NCBI GenBank assembly: GCA_977006965.1
Contig: OZ345363.1
Location: 558,001 to 622,000, forward strand
Direction: 5' to 3'
Origin: Phymatolithon calcareum
Lineage: Eukaryota; Rhodophyta; Florideophyceae; Hapalidiales
Length of the DNA: 64,000 bases
Of this stretch, positions 53,740-64,000 are shown one piece after another. The notes below the pieces were generated by a model. The model ran no database searches. It was given only the letters and a program-made list of their open reading frames with translations, and was not told where the DNA came from. The translations under genes and the position numbers were made by a program. How positions within the stretch are numbered: position 1 is the first letter of the stretch; the number at the start of each line of letters is the position of its first letter.

Positions 53740-54579
53740 ATGCGCAACTGTTCACGGCTTCTCCACATGCATCTACAGGACGTGCCGCTCGACCGCGCGT
53801 CCGAGATGGCACTTGCACCACCGCTATGTGTGTCCTCGTCGGAGTTCTCCGACCTTTCGTCACCCTGCACTTCCGGTGACCTCGCCATGTCTGTCCACAT
53901 TCCGTCAAATGCGAACGCGTTTCCGGGTTTTCCATTCTCTACCGCCTCGGATGTCAGTTCGGATTCCTTGCCCGTGTCGAGCACAACCGGTACCAGTCCA
54001 ACGGCAGGTGAACTTAGCGTTCATGTCACGATTTGGAACCGACGTGAGCGACGGAAGATTGCCGGTAATGCCGCTCCGCTTCGCAAGAACGTTTCGCGTT
54101 ATCTCGCGGAACATCCAGACTGTGAGGTTTACAAGGGACAGGATAAGAAGCCGGGATCGAAACCGAAGAAAACCATCAAGCGACGTCGTCCAGTGCCTGC
54201 GCCGGTGATTGTGTACGCTTCCGAGGCGGCCGCTGTTGCGCACGCCGACGGAAAGGGTGTGTACGAGGTGCATGGCACTGCCGGAGGGTTGTGCTACGAC
54301 TATCGCATGTGCCGCAGAAATCGCTGTGGTATTCACGCGGACCTTGACTCATCTCTGCGCGGCACGGGGTCCTGCCCGGATCGCGATGCGTTGGTCAACC
54401 CTGAACTCTATGACTCGGATTTTGCGGCAGTGCTTCGTATGTCGCAGGACTCTCTAGAGGAACCTTTTGCAACGCCCGCTAAAAGCTTGGGCACTTTGCC
54501 GACCGACCTTGTCCTTGATGTTCTTCCTATGTTGTGCTCTGATTTTTCGGACGACGAGAGCATTTCTAACATTGTTTGA
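53740..54579 (+). CDS. Conserved-motif basic protein of unknown function (possible nuclear factor)
   Basis: This is a 279-residue intronless protein from an ATG at 53740; the frame is open further upstream but a TATA box at 53691 argues for this start. The first 90 residues are Ser/Thr-rich. Residues 99-135 form a dense motif (WNRRERRKIAGNAAPLRKNV, RYLAEHPDCEVYKGQD), followed by a basic run (KPKKTIKRRRP, about 141-151) that looks like a nuclear localisation signal. A Cys-rich patch (CYDYRMCRRNRCGIH) and an acidic C-terminus follow. I recall similar GNAAP..KN motifs in uncharacterised proteins of plants, algae and oomycetes, but this is unverified. Role unknown; a chromatin or transcription role is only a guess. 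Confidence 0.7.
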   Translation: MRNCSRLLHMHLQDVPLDRASEMALAPPLCVSSSEFSDLSSPCTSGDLAMSVHIPSNANAFPGFPFSTASDVSSDSLPVSSTTGTSPTAGELSVHVTIWNRRERRKIAGNAAPLRKNVSRYLAEHPDCEVYKGQDKKPGSKPKKTIKRRRPVPAPVIVYASEAAAVAHADGKGVYEVHGTAGGLCYDYRMCRRNRCGIHADLDSSLRGTGSCPDRDALVNPELYDSDFAAVLRMSQDSLEEPFATPAKSLGTLPTDLVLDVLPMLCSDFSDDESISNIV

Positions 54580-57500
54580 GAACATCGTGGTCGCTGTCTT
54601 GGCTTATCTGAATTGAATTGTATGTGACTTTCTCACTTGCGGCGAATGTTATCGGCTTTGGCGCTATATTCTTCGGCTATTGTATGCTTCACCTGTTAAG
54701 GGAAGACTCGCACGTTAAGCGCCATAACTCTTATCTCTTTATTTAGCTGTCGCGGTCATCTTCGTAACTATCTTAGGCTCATTTTATCTTGAAGATTGGC
54801 AGCGCAAAAGTATATTTGACGTAAATTTCTCCAGCATTATGTTGCTTTTGCTTGACAATTGTCCTTTTTGTTTCGGCGATGAGCATTGTGATTCGCTTCG
54901 TTCGCATCCTGTTCGTTTCAATCCCCCCACGCTTCCTCCCTCATTTTGCTTGGTTCGCAATTTGCCATCTCACCTGACAGAAAAATGCTTCGCTGGAATT
55001 GGTGAGCTGGAAGTATCAGGAAGTTAATTGGTACATATATTTTTGCTGAGAAAAAATCCTGCGTGGCGTTTTCATGGCTTATATTATAGCATCGCATGCC
55101 ATCTACCTTCAGTAAATTCTACATCCCTGCACGATAGCGGCAAGCATCAACAATACAGATGAAAACTTCGGGCATAAAATGGAATCAGAGCACGAGAACC
55201 CAGCCTGTCAACGCATCACTTTGCACGTGCGGAGGTCCTCCGTTTCTCATCATAGTTTACAACAAGCGCTATGTGCATCTCCATAGTCTACAACTTATAC
55301 AACGCCAACCATGTGTTGTCATCGTCTAAAACGCAAAACCACCAACCGGTTAAGCATGGCGAGCACGCGGTGAGCACAGAACAAACAAAGGACGAGAAGC
55401 GCCTCACAACGCCGGCATGCGTCCCATAGGACAGGACAGGCGCGTGAGGCGGGCAGCGTACTTTCGTTTCAGCACAAGTCTACAACTCTCTCGCCACAAG
55501 CCTGCCTTCCCATGCGCGGCGAGCAGATCTCGTGCGAAATCTCTGCGCTGGCGAACTGAGCTGGAAGGCGATATCATACTGGGGGCGGGAAGAGGTTTGC
55601 GTGACGGTTGTGGCCGGTGTCCCCGAAAAAGTTTTGACAAAAAAGGATGTCACGTGCGTCTCGCGGCGCAGATTTCGGATCAGAATGTGCGCGCCGTGCA
55701 AGGGAGTGGCAAGGCGGGAGAAATGAAAATATTTCGCGACCCTCATTGCGCAATTCGTTTTTCGGCCGAAATCAAAGTCGATTCAAGGAATTCAGGAGAG
55801 AGTTCGGCAAATATGGCGAAAAGTAGTGTATTTTTCCGAGATGCAGGTCTAAATTTGTGGAAATAAATCAGTTCACAATCATTGGATGGCTCTCATAAAT
55901 TTATGTCAGGTGGGGATCCATGATGCAAGAAGCGATGCAGCCGAGCAAATCTTAATTGGTTTGAAATGATTGAAATGCGCTAGAATAAAATATAGCGCAT
56001 TTCAATCATTTCAAACCAATTAAAATTTAAGAGTCGCGGGCAGTACGCCGTTTCTGCTCCAATGCAAAGGTGGCGTACTGCCGACGTTATGATACCGCAG
56101 TACTGTAGACGTTGGAGCAGGCTACTGGACTGTACTGAAATTACAGATTTGTGGAGAATTTTCCGATTTTCATCCCATGGATGCAGCATTGGAATTACTT
56201 CATACGAATACGGCAATTGGACGCGAGAGAGCGATCATACGGAGAAGGTGCGCTGCGATTGGATGTCGTCATGCACGGCGTCGAGAACGGTCTGGAGTGC
56301 GAACGGCGCGAGCAGCCTAGGCTGTGTTTCCACTGTATGCTCCAACGGCGGGTCCCCTCTCTCCCCTTCACAGACCGTCGTGTCCGTAAACCTCTTTGGT
56401 GCGGTGTCCCTCTCCTGCGCTGCAACTCCTCAACGGCCAACCTTCGCGGCACGAAGTGAACGACCGTGCGCTTCTCGACGGATGGAGACTGACGGATTTT
56501 TAAAGAAAGGACAGCGACACTCATCTCGCAAAGTGACTTGGGCTCAGTTTCTACTGCAATATTCTCAGTTTCTAATGATCTCTTTGGCTTCAAATCCATT
56601 TTTATGTGGGTACACAGCCTCATACGACCGTTATCGTTGCGCCCACGCCGCGTTGTACGCATCTGCCAGACGATGATCGTCTCATCATCGTCTCATCATC
56701 ATCATTATGATTGCCCGGCAGCCGTTTGAGGCGAAGAAGAGCGGAAGACAGATGTCAATTCTAAGGATGCATCCAAGTTTTTGAAATGTACCTCGAATTT
56801 CTACCGCCCTTGTGGCGAAAACTTGATCCTCCGCGCCTCGTTTCCTACAGCAGTTCCTGTCTCAGATTATGTGATGCTCAGGGCGTCATGATTATGATGC
56901 TATGCCGCATCGCAGGTACGACCCTCGCGCAGTCTCTGTGACTATCAACATCATGATGGTGTTTGTTGCAATTGCCGTTGGGGAAGATATGTTGAAGCAT
57001 GCAAAGTTTGGAAGTCTTGCAACAAACGGCAACAACGGTTTGAAGGCTGTCGAGCAGAACGTGATGCTCGAGATCACAGTCGTGATCAAGCAGGAGGTGT
57101 ACACAGCAGAAATATCGCGACCCTGCCGTTTGGTCTACGCTCAGCGTACAGGCTGTATGTTGTTGAAATCATAAGGCTACAGTGCTCCTGAGGAGTATCT
57201 CGCAAACTCGCTTTCGCCTCTAGCATGTACTGTAACTATGTCATCGCGCAAATGCAATTGCCTGATTCCCACAGTCCGGCGGCATGCTGTACTTCTCCAC
57301 AGAAGACTGAAGGTCGGAGTACGGTAGTCTTGTACCGACCCTTCATGAGGCCTGATCATGATGATGTCATCTTCCGCACTGCGTTCCAAAATGGACTACT
57401 GTATCACTGTCTGCATTACGATCATGGCGAGCGCAAGGTGAGGAATGAGGTAATTTTTTTGTAGCATTTTATTATCACACAAGTGCCGCACGCTTCGCAA

Positions 57501-60403
57501 TCCACGCTGGACGCCATGGCACGCAAAAGGATATGATAGCAACTCTTTTTGGTGCGCGAATGATACAAGGTGTAATGTAATGTATGACGAAGTCAGCACG
57601 CTCTCGAACGACGGCACAGTACAGGTACGTGTTCTGACACTGCCAGGTAAAGCCCAACGCCAGGCATAATGTCTGATGTCGAACATACTGTACAGTATCT
57701 TTCCGTTTGTGCAGAACTGTGGGGGTTTGAACCACTTCTGAAAACTGAGCAAGCGCAAAGCCGTTCAACTTCCCGCACTCTCCTTAAACTTCTGTAGTGG
57801 AACAATAGAGTCAAAAAATTACTTGTGGGTCTTCCGAGGTCTGCCCACTCTAGGCACCATCTCCGTTTTTTCTTTGTCAGCATACTCTTTTTGTCCTAAG
57901 CTTCCTTATGCACTACTCATCATCAATCCTGAAGCGTACCATTGGTTTTCCGGAATGGAGCCGAAAAAGCCTCTCGGCGGTGTCATGACCACGATGCTTC
58001 TTGCGAAACGCAGGCACCGCTGAGTGTAAATTATTTTTAAACTGTGGTCGCGCATCGTCTCCTTTAGACTCAAGACAGTTCGACAACGATCGATCATGAT
58101 GATCGATAAACCGCACGTTGGATGAAGTTGTGTTCTGTATCCGTTGTAATAAATATAAATTAGGACCTCGCGAGAAGCACACCGAAAACGTGTTGTCCAT
58201 CTTCTGCTTCAAACCCTGAAACCGCTGTCAACTTCGGACTCGTCATTTTCCGCAAGTGTGTGGATTCGTTGCCGTTGGCTCTCGATGATCGAAAACGTTG
58301 CCCAAAGTCCGACATTACAGGATGCAACCTTCTCATAAATTATGTGTTGTAGTTGTGTGGAAGTGCATCCAGCACGGACAGCCTCCCACTAGACCATTTC
58401 CACGAACGTGGTCATGCATGCTCAAGTTATGCTCCGTGCACGGAGGCCTCGATGATGCAATCAGGATGACGCCATTGTGTTCTCTCCGAATCCTTTCTCT
58501 TGCAACGCATGGCCACAACCATATACCTCCGTCACGCTCTAAAACCTCTTTACTTTACGCATGTGGCGTGCGGATCCCCCAGAAATGCTCCTGCGCGAGC
58601 GTCAAGCTCGAACTTCGAAAGTGTCACTTGTGCTTCAAGCACGGATCTCCATCAGCTTTGCAGCCTCTGCTTCTGCCGTTGCTCTCGAAGCAAGATTGCC
58701 TGAAACGTCCATTGTGATATGCGCTTGACTTGCTCACCCGGAGTAAATTTAGCGGTTTGCGTGTTCAACTTGTGCTCATTTGACTGTATTCCGAATTGCA
58801 GTTGTGCAAACTTTGAAACTCTCGCGTGGGAATAAGTCTGGGTCATCCGCCATCCACATTGTGAAGGCATCCAATCTTCGCACGAGCACAGTAGCACATA
58901 GCGCCTTACCAAGTTTTAAAACCTTCTCGTCGGGAAGTAATGCGATAACGCACAAACGCCAAGTCGCCTCATTCAAATCCGCCGACACCTCTTAACCATA
59001 CCAAGAGAAGAGCTCCAGTTTATGATCACAGAGCTTGAGAGATCTAGTCTCAGAATTTGTGCGTGCTCTTTAGATCCCATCCTTCGTTGGACTGTACTTC
59101 TGTACTGTACAGTATGGGACCCGCATACTGGTGTATTAGTGACTTCGACATCTGCCTCGAATTGGCCCCATATTGTTACTTCGTATGTCTCTGTAGTCAT
59201 CAACCCCTGTCATCTACAGTTTTGAACATCCTCAGTTCTTCCTCTTTTTATCGCGGTTGTTAGAAACGTTCAAACAATGCTGAAGAACAGGGGAAAAATA
59301 CTCCACTGTGCTCGATCACGAAGAGTCGACTGCAAGTGACCGAGGGGCTTTCATAGACTCAGTCTTTGCAGGCGGAAACGTGACAATGACTTCATCAAGT
59401 GATTTCCGTGTGACGGCACCTTCTTCCGATTAGAGCACGGCTTTTGACATCCCCGTCTTAACGCCGTTTTGGAATGTGAATATTATGAGCTCTGTGGTGC
59501 TCATGGGCAGCAACGTTCCCAATGATCAATACATGGTAAACCTTCTGCATTGCACCTCCTAAACTTGCAACAAAGATGCGGCGGTAGTGCAGTATTGTCT
59601 TGACGTGTGGGATTTCGGATGGAGCTGATGCTTCCAGAATGTCCCTCGTTGGTACAGCTTAGAGTTTGTTCGTGTCAGGGTTTCATTTCAGTTCGTGTGA
59701 ATTATATCCAGGTAAGATGTTTGAAGCCGGCTTCAAAATTCTTATTTCGGGCTTTTCCGTCTCGCTAAAGTTCCCGTCCTGACACAAGACATACTGGAGG
59801 TCATGTTATTTTAGTCTTCGCACGATGGTCTCTCTACTGAACTAAAAGAGACATTATCTTTCTGTTCTCTGACCATCTGCTGCGGCACATTGTCCTGCTC
59901 CATTCAGGGGGACTACTTTCCGCTTCCCAAAACCTGTATTTGACCGAAGAACACCCACTCAATCTGCTTGATCTTTACAACTTGTCAACCTCACCGGATG
60001 GACTCCCTTCCTGAGAACCCCAGATGCACATGAGAGAGACCGAGACAAATTCCTGGTAAGGTCCTCTGCAAGAATTACCGTTGCTTTTCGCTCTTTCATG
60101 TGTACCCTCAGATACATGGTGAGGTACCTTACGGTTCTGAGTTGAGCTGTGTCGCCGTGGCATGTAATTGCCATCTATGCTCTCACATGTTACATAGACC
60201 ACACACCACACTCCATCTGCGGCAATATATTGAGTTTGCCTAGAACCATCTTAGCATCGTGCTTCATAAAGGCCCGCTCACACATTAGGAAGTCTTCTTT
60301 TACTATGTGCATGTGTCTCAGTTCAGAGCCACCGAAAACAAGAATACTCCACCAAGGATCCACCCCACCTGGTTTCCCATCATTCTTCAAAACTATGTTA
60401 CAT
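54580..60403. other. Long gene-poor stretch
   Basis: Several frames of 100-200 codons are open here, notably both strands of 56060-56680 and 55417-55866 on the plus strand. None has a recognisable domain, and the two strands compete. I found no repeat with defined ends except the hairpin at 55952-56023. TGTACAGTA-type palindromes recur (near 57690 and 59105). Confidence 0.4.
55952..56023. repeat. Perfect 31-bp-stem hairpin
   Basis: Arms 55952-55982 and 55993-56023 are fully complementary (TTAATTGGTTTGAAATGATT onward) with a 10-nt loop (GAATAAAATA). Confidence 0.88.
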
Positions 60404-62686
60404 CTAAGATGCAACCGCATGCACCGGGGTCCCAGCCCGCTGCTGCGCCGTCGCGGCAGCCCTGCTCGACTCCCGCAATTTTCTTCTGAGTACATCATTT
60501 TCAGCTTGCAATCTCGCCATCAGAGCGTCCTTCCGCGTTTGCAAAACCACACTTCGTTCCAACGCCGTCTTAAGTTGCGCCTCAGATCTCAACAAGGCGC
60601 GGTTTTCCTTCCCCATCTCCTTCTTCACCACTTCCACCTTCGCCAGCGCAATCGCTACCTTGCCCTTCAGTTCTTCACGCACTCGATTCGCCTCACGTAA
60701 CTTCTCCTCTGCAGACTTTCTCGCTCGCGCCATATCATCGCGCTCCATTCTTGCCTTCGCTGCTTCTCCGGACCCTTTTCGCGACTCTATCGCCCTTGCA
60801 CGTACCGCTGCTGCCCTGGACTTCTTCTCCGCTCTCAGTTCCGACGACGCAGTGCTATGAGTGGCTTGTACTGCTGCAAGTTTTCGTTGCAATACCCCCT
60901 TCTCTCGCTCCAAAGCTGCTTTCTCACGTTCGAGTCGCGTCGCTCGCGCGGAGAATGCCCTTCTCAGCTCGTCCGTGCGTGCCACGCTGAGGGCTCGCTC
61001 CACCTTTGCGTGGTGAGGGCTTTCTTCCCCATCCCCTTCACCACCTGCATCTGCGTCTGCTCCCACCGTCGGATCAACGGCTCTTGCACGTTTGCGTCGC
61101 AGCCGGGAAACACCGTGCCCGTTGGGCTGCGACGCTCGAAGCGGACTTTTCCCCGGAGACGAAGTCATTACGGGAGTGAATGGTACCGCTGGGTGCGCTG
61201 AGCGTGACCTCAGGACCGGCCCCGATCTATCATTTCCGAAAGAAATGTCAGAAGCTGCAGTCAGTCCTACATTACCACTGCTCCTTGATCGTACCTGCAT
61301 CGCCGGGTTTTGAGGACTACAAAAGCTCCCGCGGCGGATGATTAGATGGTCCCCTGGCCACAGGGCTGATTGCGGGGACCGTATCGGTGACGAGACCGGA
61401 GATGGTGATCGAGGTAAGCGCCTGGTTGGCTTTGCCGTTGGATTACCATTGCGGCCTCCACGCGAGATGCCAAGTCGTGCTCGCAGAGATTCATTCTCTT
61501 CTGCGAGCGCGGCAACCTGCGCCCGCGCTCGAGCGAGCGCCGCTCGCAGATCGGAAACCTCGACGGCGTGAGCGTCGACGTTAGCTTTGAGCGTGTTCTG
61601 AATACTTTTCGCACGCGCCGCGTATCGCAGTGTACCGGCTGTCTCATCTCGCGACGTGCTTGCCGGGGACACGCATGCAATCAACAGAGTGCGCGCCGTT
61701 CCGCCAAGGGAGTCTTGTAGCAGGCGTGTGAGTTTAGAGTCTCGGTAAGGGACATGTTTCTTCACTCCACCGCGCAAATTCGCGTTATCGGCCAATGCTG
61801 AGATGACGTTTGCCAGCGCGAAAAGACTCCGATTGATTTGTACACCTTCCTTGAAGCGTTCGCCGCCAGCACGGGTTCGCTTTGCGCGCTCTGATCCTGC
61901 CAGATCGACCAGATGCAGTTTCGCAGAAAGTGTACCTTTTTTAGCTCCACCGGCAGCTTCATCAACAGGCTCCACTTGCACCGAGAGCGTGATGACGGAG
62001 TGCGAGCGCGACGAGCTCGAATTCATGCAGGTTGCCGCCGTCTGCCGTATCAATGTCCCATCGGCGATAATTTGCTTCATTTCAGCTGCATTCTCTACTA
62101 CCCGTTCCTTCGCCCCGTCCAAAAAAACGCCACCGCCTTTACCGCGTCGTTCCCGCACCTGAATGTTAATGCCCGCCATCCCGAGCGGGGTATCCGTACC
62201 GTCGACGAGGTCGCGAATGCGTTCCTTATAAATCTCTACAAAACCAATGCGAACAGTTACGGCCATGGTGGTGCCAAATTCCGCGACGCGAGAGAAAACC
62301 TCCTCGGCTATTGAGGCTATCATGTTTTCCATGGTGAAGCTTTTCCCGGCCGACGTCTGCCCATATGCCAACGCTGTGGCGTTCACACCTGCAAACACAG
62401 ATGCCACCAGCGGCTTGACGTGCTTCTGTAACAGCGAACCCTCTGTGCTGGAGTGTGCAGCCTGCTTAGCTGCATCGTATACGTCGTCAAAACCTTCAAA
62501 AATAGCAGGCGGACCGCGCGGGTCTTCAAGAGTTACGATAGGTGGATGTGATGATAGCGTCAGGATGTGCTTCGCTCGCTCTGCCGCTTCGAATGGAAGG
62601 AGCGGACGCGCCTGTACGACTACGCGAACAGACTCAGTTTCACCATTGGAAGAAACACCATCGCGCGGTGCAAGCACCTTCATCAT
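60404..62686 (-). CDS. Kinesin motor protein, kinesin-4-like
   Basis: This is a 760-residue intronless protein. The motor domain spans about 18-365: P-loop GQTSAGKS at 109-116, switch I NSSSSRSH at 222-229, switch II DLAGSE at 261-266, and HVPYRDSKLTRLLQDSLGGT at 311-330 followed by RTLLIACVSPA. ATP hydrolysis would drive microtubule-based movement. The RDSKLTRLLQDSLGG..TLLIACVSPA and LRYAARAKSIQN stretches fit kinesin-4 (KIF4/chromokinesin). After a short coiled coil (about 375-410) comes a Ser/Pro-rich region with a basic cluster (RLRRKRARA), then a long coiled coil (about 570-745). The P-loop GQTSAGKS departs from the usual GQTGSGKT but keeps the Lys and a hydroxyl residue. Two Mets open the protein; the first is at 62686. 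Confidence 0.94.
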   Translation of the reverse strand: MMKVLAPRDGVSSNGETESVRVVVQARPLLPFEAAERAKHILTLSSHPPIVTLEDPRGPPAIFEGFDDVYDAAKQAAHSSTEGSLLQKHVKPLVASVFAGVNATALAYGQTSAGKSFTMENMIASIAEEVFSRVAEFGTTMAVTVRIGFVEIYKERIRDLVDGTDTPLGMAGINIQVRERRGKGGGVFLDGAKERVVENAAEMKQIIADGTLIRQTAATCMNSSSSRSHSVITLSVQVEPVDEAAGGAKKGTLSAKLHLVDLAGSERAKRTRAGGERFKEGVQINRSLFALANVISALADNANLRGGVKKHVPYRDSKLTRLLQDSLGGTARTLLIACVSPASTSRDETAGTLRYAARAKSIQNTLKANVDAHAVEVSDLRAALARARAQVAALAEENESLRARLGISRGGRNGNPTAKPTRRLPRSPSPVSSPIRSPQSALWPGDHLIIRRGSFCSPQNPAMQVRSRSSGNVGLTAASDISFGNDRSGPVLRSRSAHPAVPFTPVMTSSPGKSPLRASQPNGHGVSRLRRKRARAVDPTVGADADAGGEGDGEESPHHAKVERALSVARTDELRRAFSARATRLEREKAALEREKGVLQRKLAAVQATHSTASSELRAEKKSRAAAVRARAIESRKGSGEAAKARMERDDMARARKSAEEKLREANRVREELKGKVAIALAKVEVVKKEMGKENRALLRSEAQLKTALERSVVLQTRKDALMARLQAENDVLRRKLRESSRAAATAQQRAGTPVHAVAS

Positions 62687-63179
62687 CTACGCCGTCGTGG
62701 TTGGGTGCTCAGCTCGAGACAGCAACGGCATGCGCCTTCGGCCATACGCGATATCGCGGCAGGAGATAATGGACAATGCGACAGTCCTTCGCGTTTGGTG
62801 GCGAAGCTGCGTGAGGCCGGTGCAGAAAATTCCCTGATGGTAGGCCTAGCGCAGAATTGCCACCAATGTGACCGCGTATCTTGAAGGCAGTACGCCTGCG
62901 GACCAAGTCCAAACTCTGGCAGAAAAATTGTGCTCTAGAATTTACGAATTTTTATAGGAGCAAATTCAGCGCAAAGCCAGAACCGTTTATTTAGACCTAA
63001 ACAGTGAACTTAAATTTCATTTACAGTCAATCCTCGTTAAATGGATCCTTGCAAAAAATCCTCTCTTTCAAGGACATGAAGTGGATGAACGGATATAGGA
63101 TATGCTTAAATTTAACGATTTTTTAAGATGCCCAGAAAACTCCATTTGAGAATACTTTCTCAGACCCACTTTGCCATTG
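62687..63179. other. Spacer upstream of the kinesin gene
   Basis: No gene recognised; it presumably includes the kinesin promoter. No TATA box is evident. Confidence 0.4.
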
Positions 63180-64000
63180 AAGATGAGCTGTGCGAACTCC
63201 AAGACACTTCGGGGAGATCGCGCCATTACGCGCTCTGGTTACAATCGCATGGCTCATGGCAGGGACCATCCCATCGTTAACGCCTGGTTTCACGTCCACA
63301 CAAGTTACAACATTTGCGGGGAGAGCTTAGTGAATAATTGCAGAACTCCTCACAGTACATTCCCTAATCTGCAAATTGCGGAACTAGAAAACATCACAAA
63401 TCGGGCTCCGCTCGTTGCCCTCTTTTAAGGCAAGAAAGATCCTTAAAGTTCCTTCTTCTCTTACATGAGGACGATGAGCGGAGCCCGATTTCACTTCTGA
63501 CACGTGCAACTTACGTCGCACAGATGCTCCTCTCGGTCACGTCTTGACCTCTGTCTCACTCTAGCATCGCCTTCGGTTTGTTGATCAATGCGCGACGAAT
63601 GGATCTTTCTGATTAAATTGTCATTTGTCAGTTCGCTGCCGAATGGGCGGCGAACCGCATATCTTCTGCTGTCCCAGTTCATTGCTCAAGGGTTTTAACC
63701 TAGCGACCCTACGTTCTCGCCGAAAATTGAGCTCAACGTTTTGGAAATTATCGCTGCCCGTGCAACTTTACAAAACCGTTCAAGATCTCTGTCAGTTTCT
63801 TTTTCTAAGCATGCTTCTCATGCCTGGCCCCGGGTTTGGACGCGATTACTTTCGGCCATCACGTTTTCTGAGGGCTTATTCTACAAGTATGTTTTTGGTA
63901 AATATGCCGAGCACCGCCACAGCGGAATGGGAGTCGTATGCCCACTAGAACCACCATCGAAGAGGAGGATACACCTAGCGAAAAGAATTTTCTTGCGTCT
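63180..64000. repeat. Long dispersed repeat, right copy, running off the window
   Basis: This is the same sequence as 16590-17600 in direct orientation, without the LINE-tail insertion found at 16847-17015. The short upstream frame (63171-63428, with HGRDHPIVNAW) has a shifted counterpart near 16660. The frame that is open at 17178-17746 is interrupted here by a TAA near 63700. The repeat continues beyond the end of the sequence. Confidence 0.65.

Noticed and set aside
55417-55866. Plus-strand frame of 149 codons starting with ATG
   Set aside because: Composition is erratic and no domain or promoter signal is visible; it is probably chance.
56062-56676. Plus-strand frame of 204 codons, with a 155-codon antisense frame at 56195-56662
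   Set aside because: Both strands are open over the same GC-rich stretch, neither has a recognisable motif or a TATA box, so I could not choose one.

Overview
The window looks like nuclear DNA of a photosynthetic eukaryote, most likely a red alga. This is an inference. The single-copy genes are long and intronless, and they include a homologue of BIN4, the plant-type topoisomerase VI accessory protein. They sit in compact islands separated by repeat-rich DNA. No operons, ribosome binding sites, tRNA, rRNA or CRISPR arrays were seen.

Left island (about 0.3-12 kb): a RanBPM/Gid1-type CTLH ubiquitin-ligase scaffold, the BIN4-like protein, a decayed gene for a secreted protein, an adenosine-deaminase-family enzyme, a protein joining a cyclic-nucleotide-binding-like domain to an SLC25-like (mitochondrial carrier) domain, two small hypothetical ORFs, and a membrane-anchored RING-IBR-RING ligase. 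Right island (about 53.7-62.7 kb): a small basic protein with a conserved motif of unknown role and a kinesin-4-like motor, separated by nearly 6 kb without a convincing gene.

Middle (about 12.8-50.4 kb): this is the unusual part. It holds nine intact copies, plus one relic, of a small two-exon gene family I do not recognise. I call the subfamilies A, B, C and D; these are labels for this report only. In every intact copy exon 1 is exactly 82 or 91 nt, the intron is 88-110 nt and phase 1, and exon 2 stays open to the stop. The proteins (160-274 aa) are acidic, and in A, B and C they end in a basic, NLS-like tail. They are organised as a cassette A-B-X-C, where X is a conserved but decayed unit on the opposite strand. 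The cassette is present as a direct duplication (U1 about 17.85-26.9 kb, U2 about 28.06-40.9 kb) and a third inverted copy (U3 about 41.9-50.35 kb) that lacks B. A and B copies share a conserved block of about 85 bp upstream of a TATA box.

Mobile elements then diversified the three cassettes. There are several 5'-truncated LINE-like insertions with target-site duplications (TSDs), a LINE reverse-transcriptase fragment, three hAT elements with 8-bp TSDs and CAGG-type ends (one with a decayed transposase), another terminal-inverted-repeat element, and several long perfect or near-perfect hairpins. Many insertions are present in one cassette and absent from the equivalent site in another, so they post-date the duplication. 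A repeat of about 1 kb at 16.6-17.75 kb recurs at the right edge of the window.
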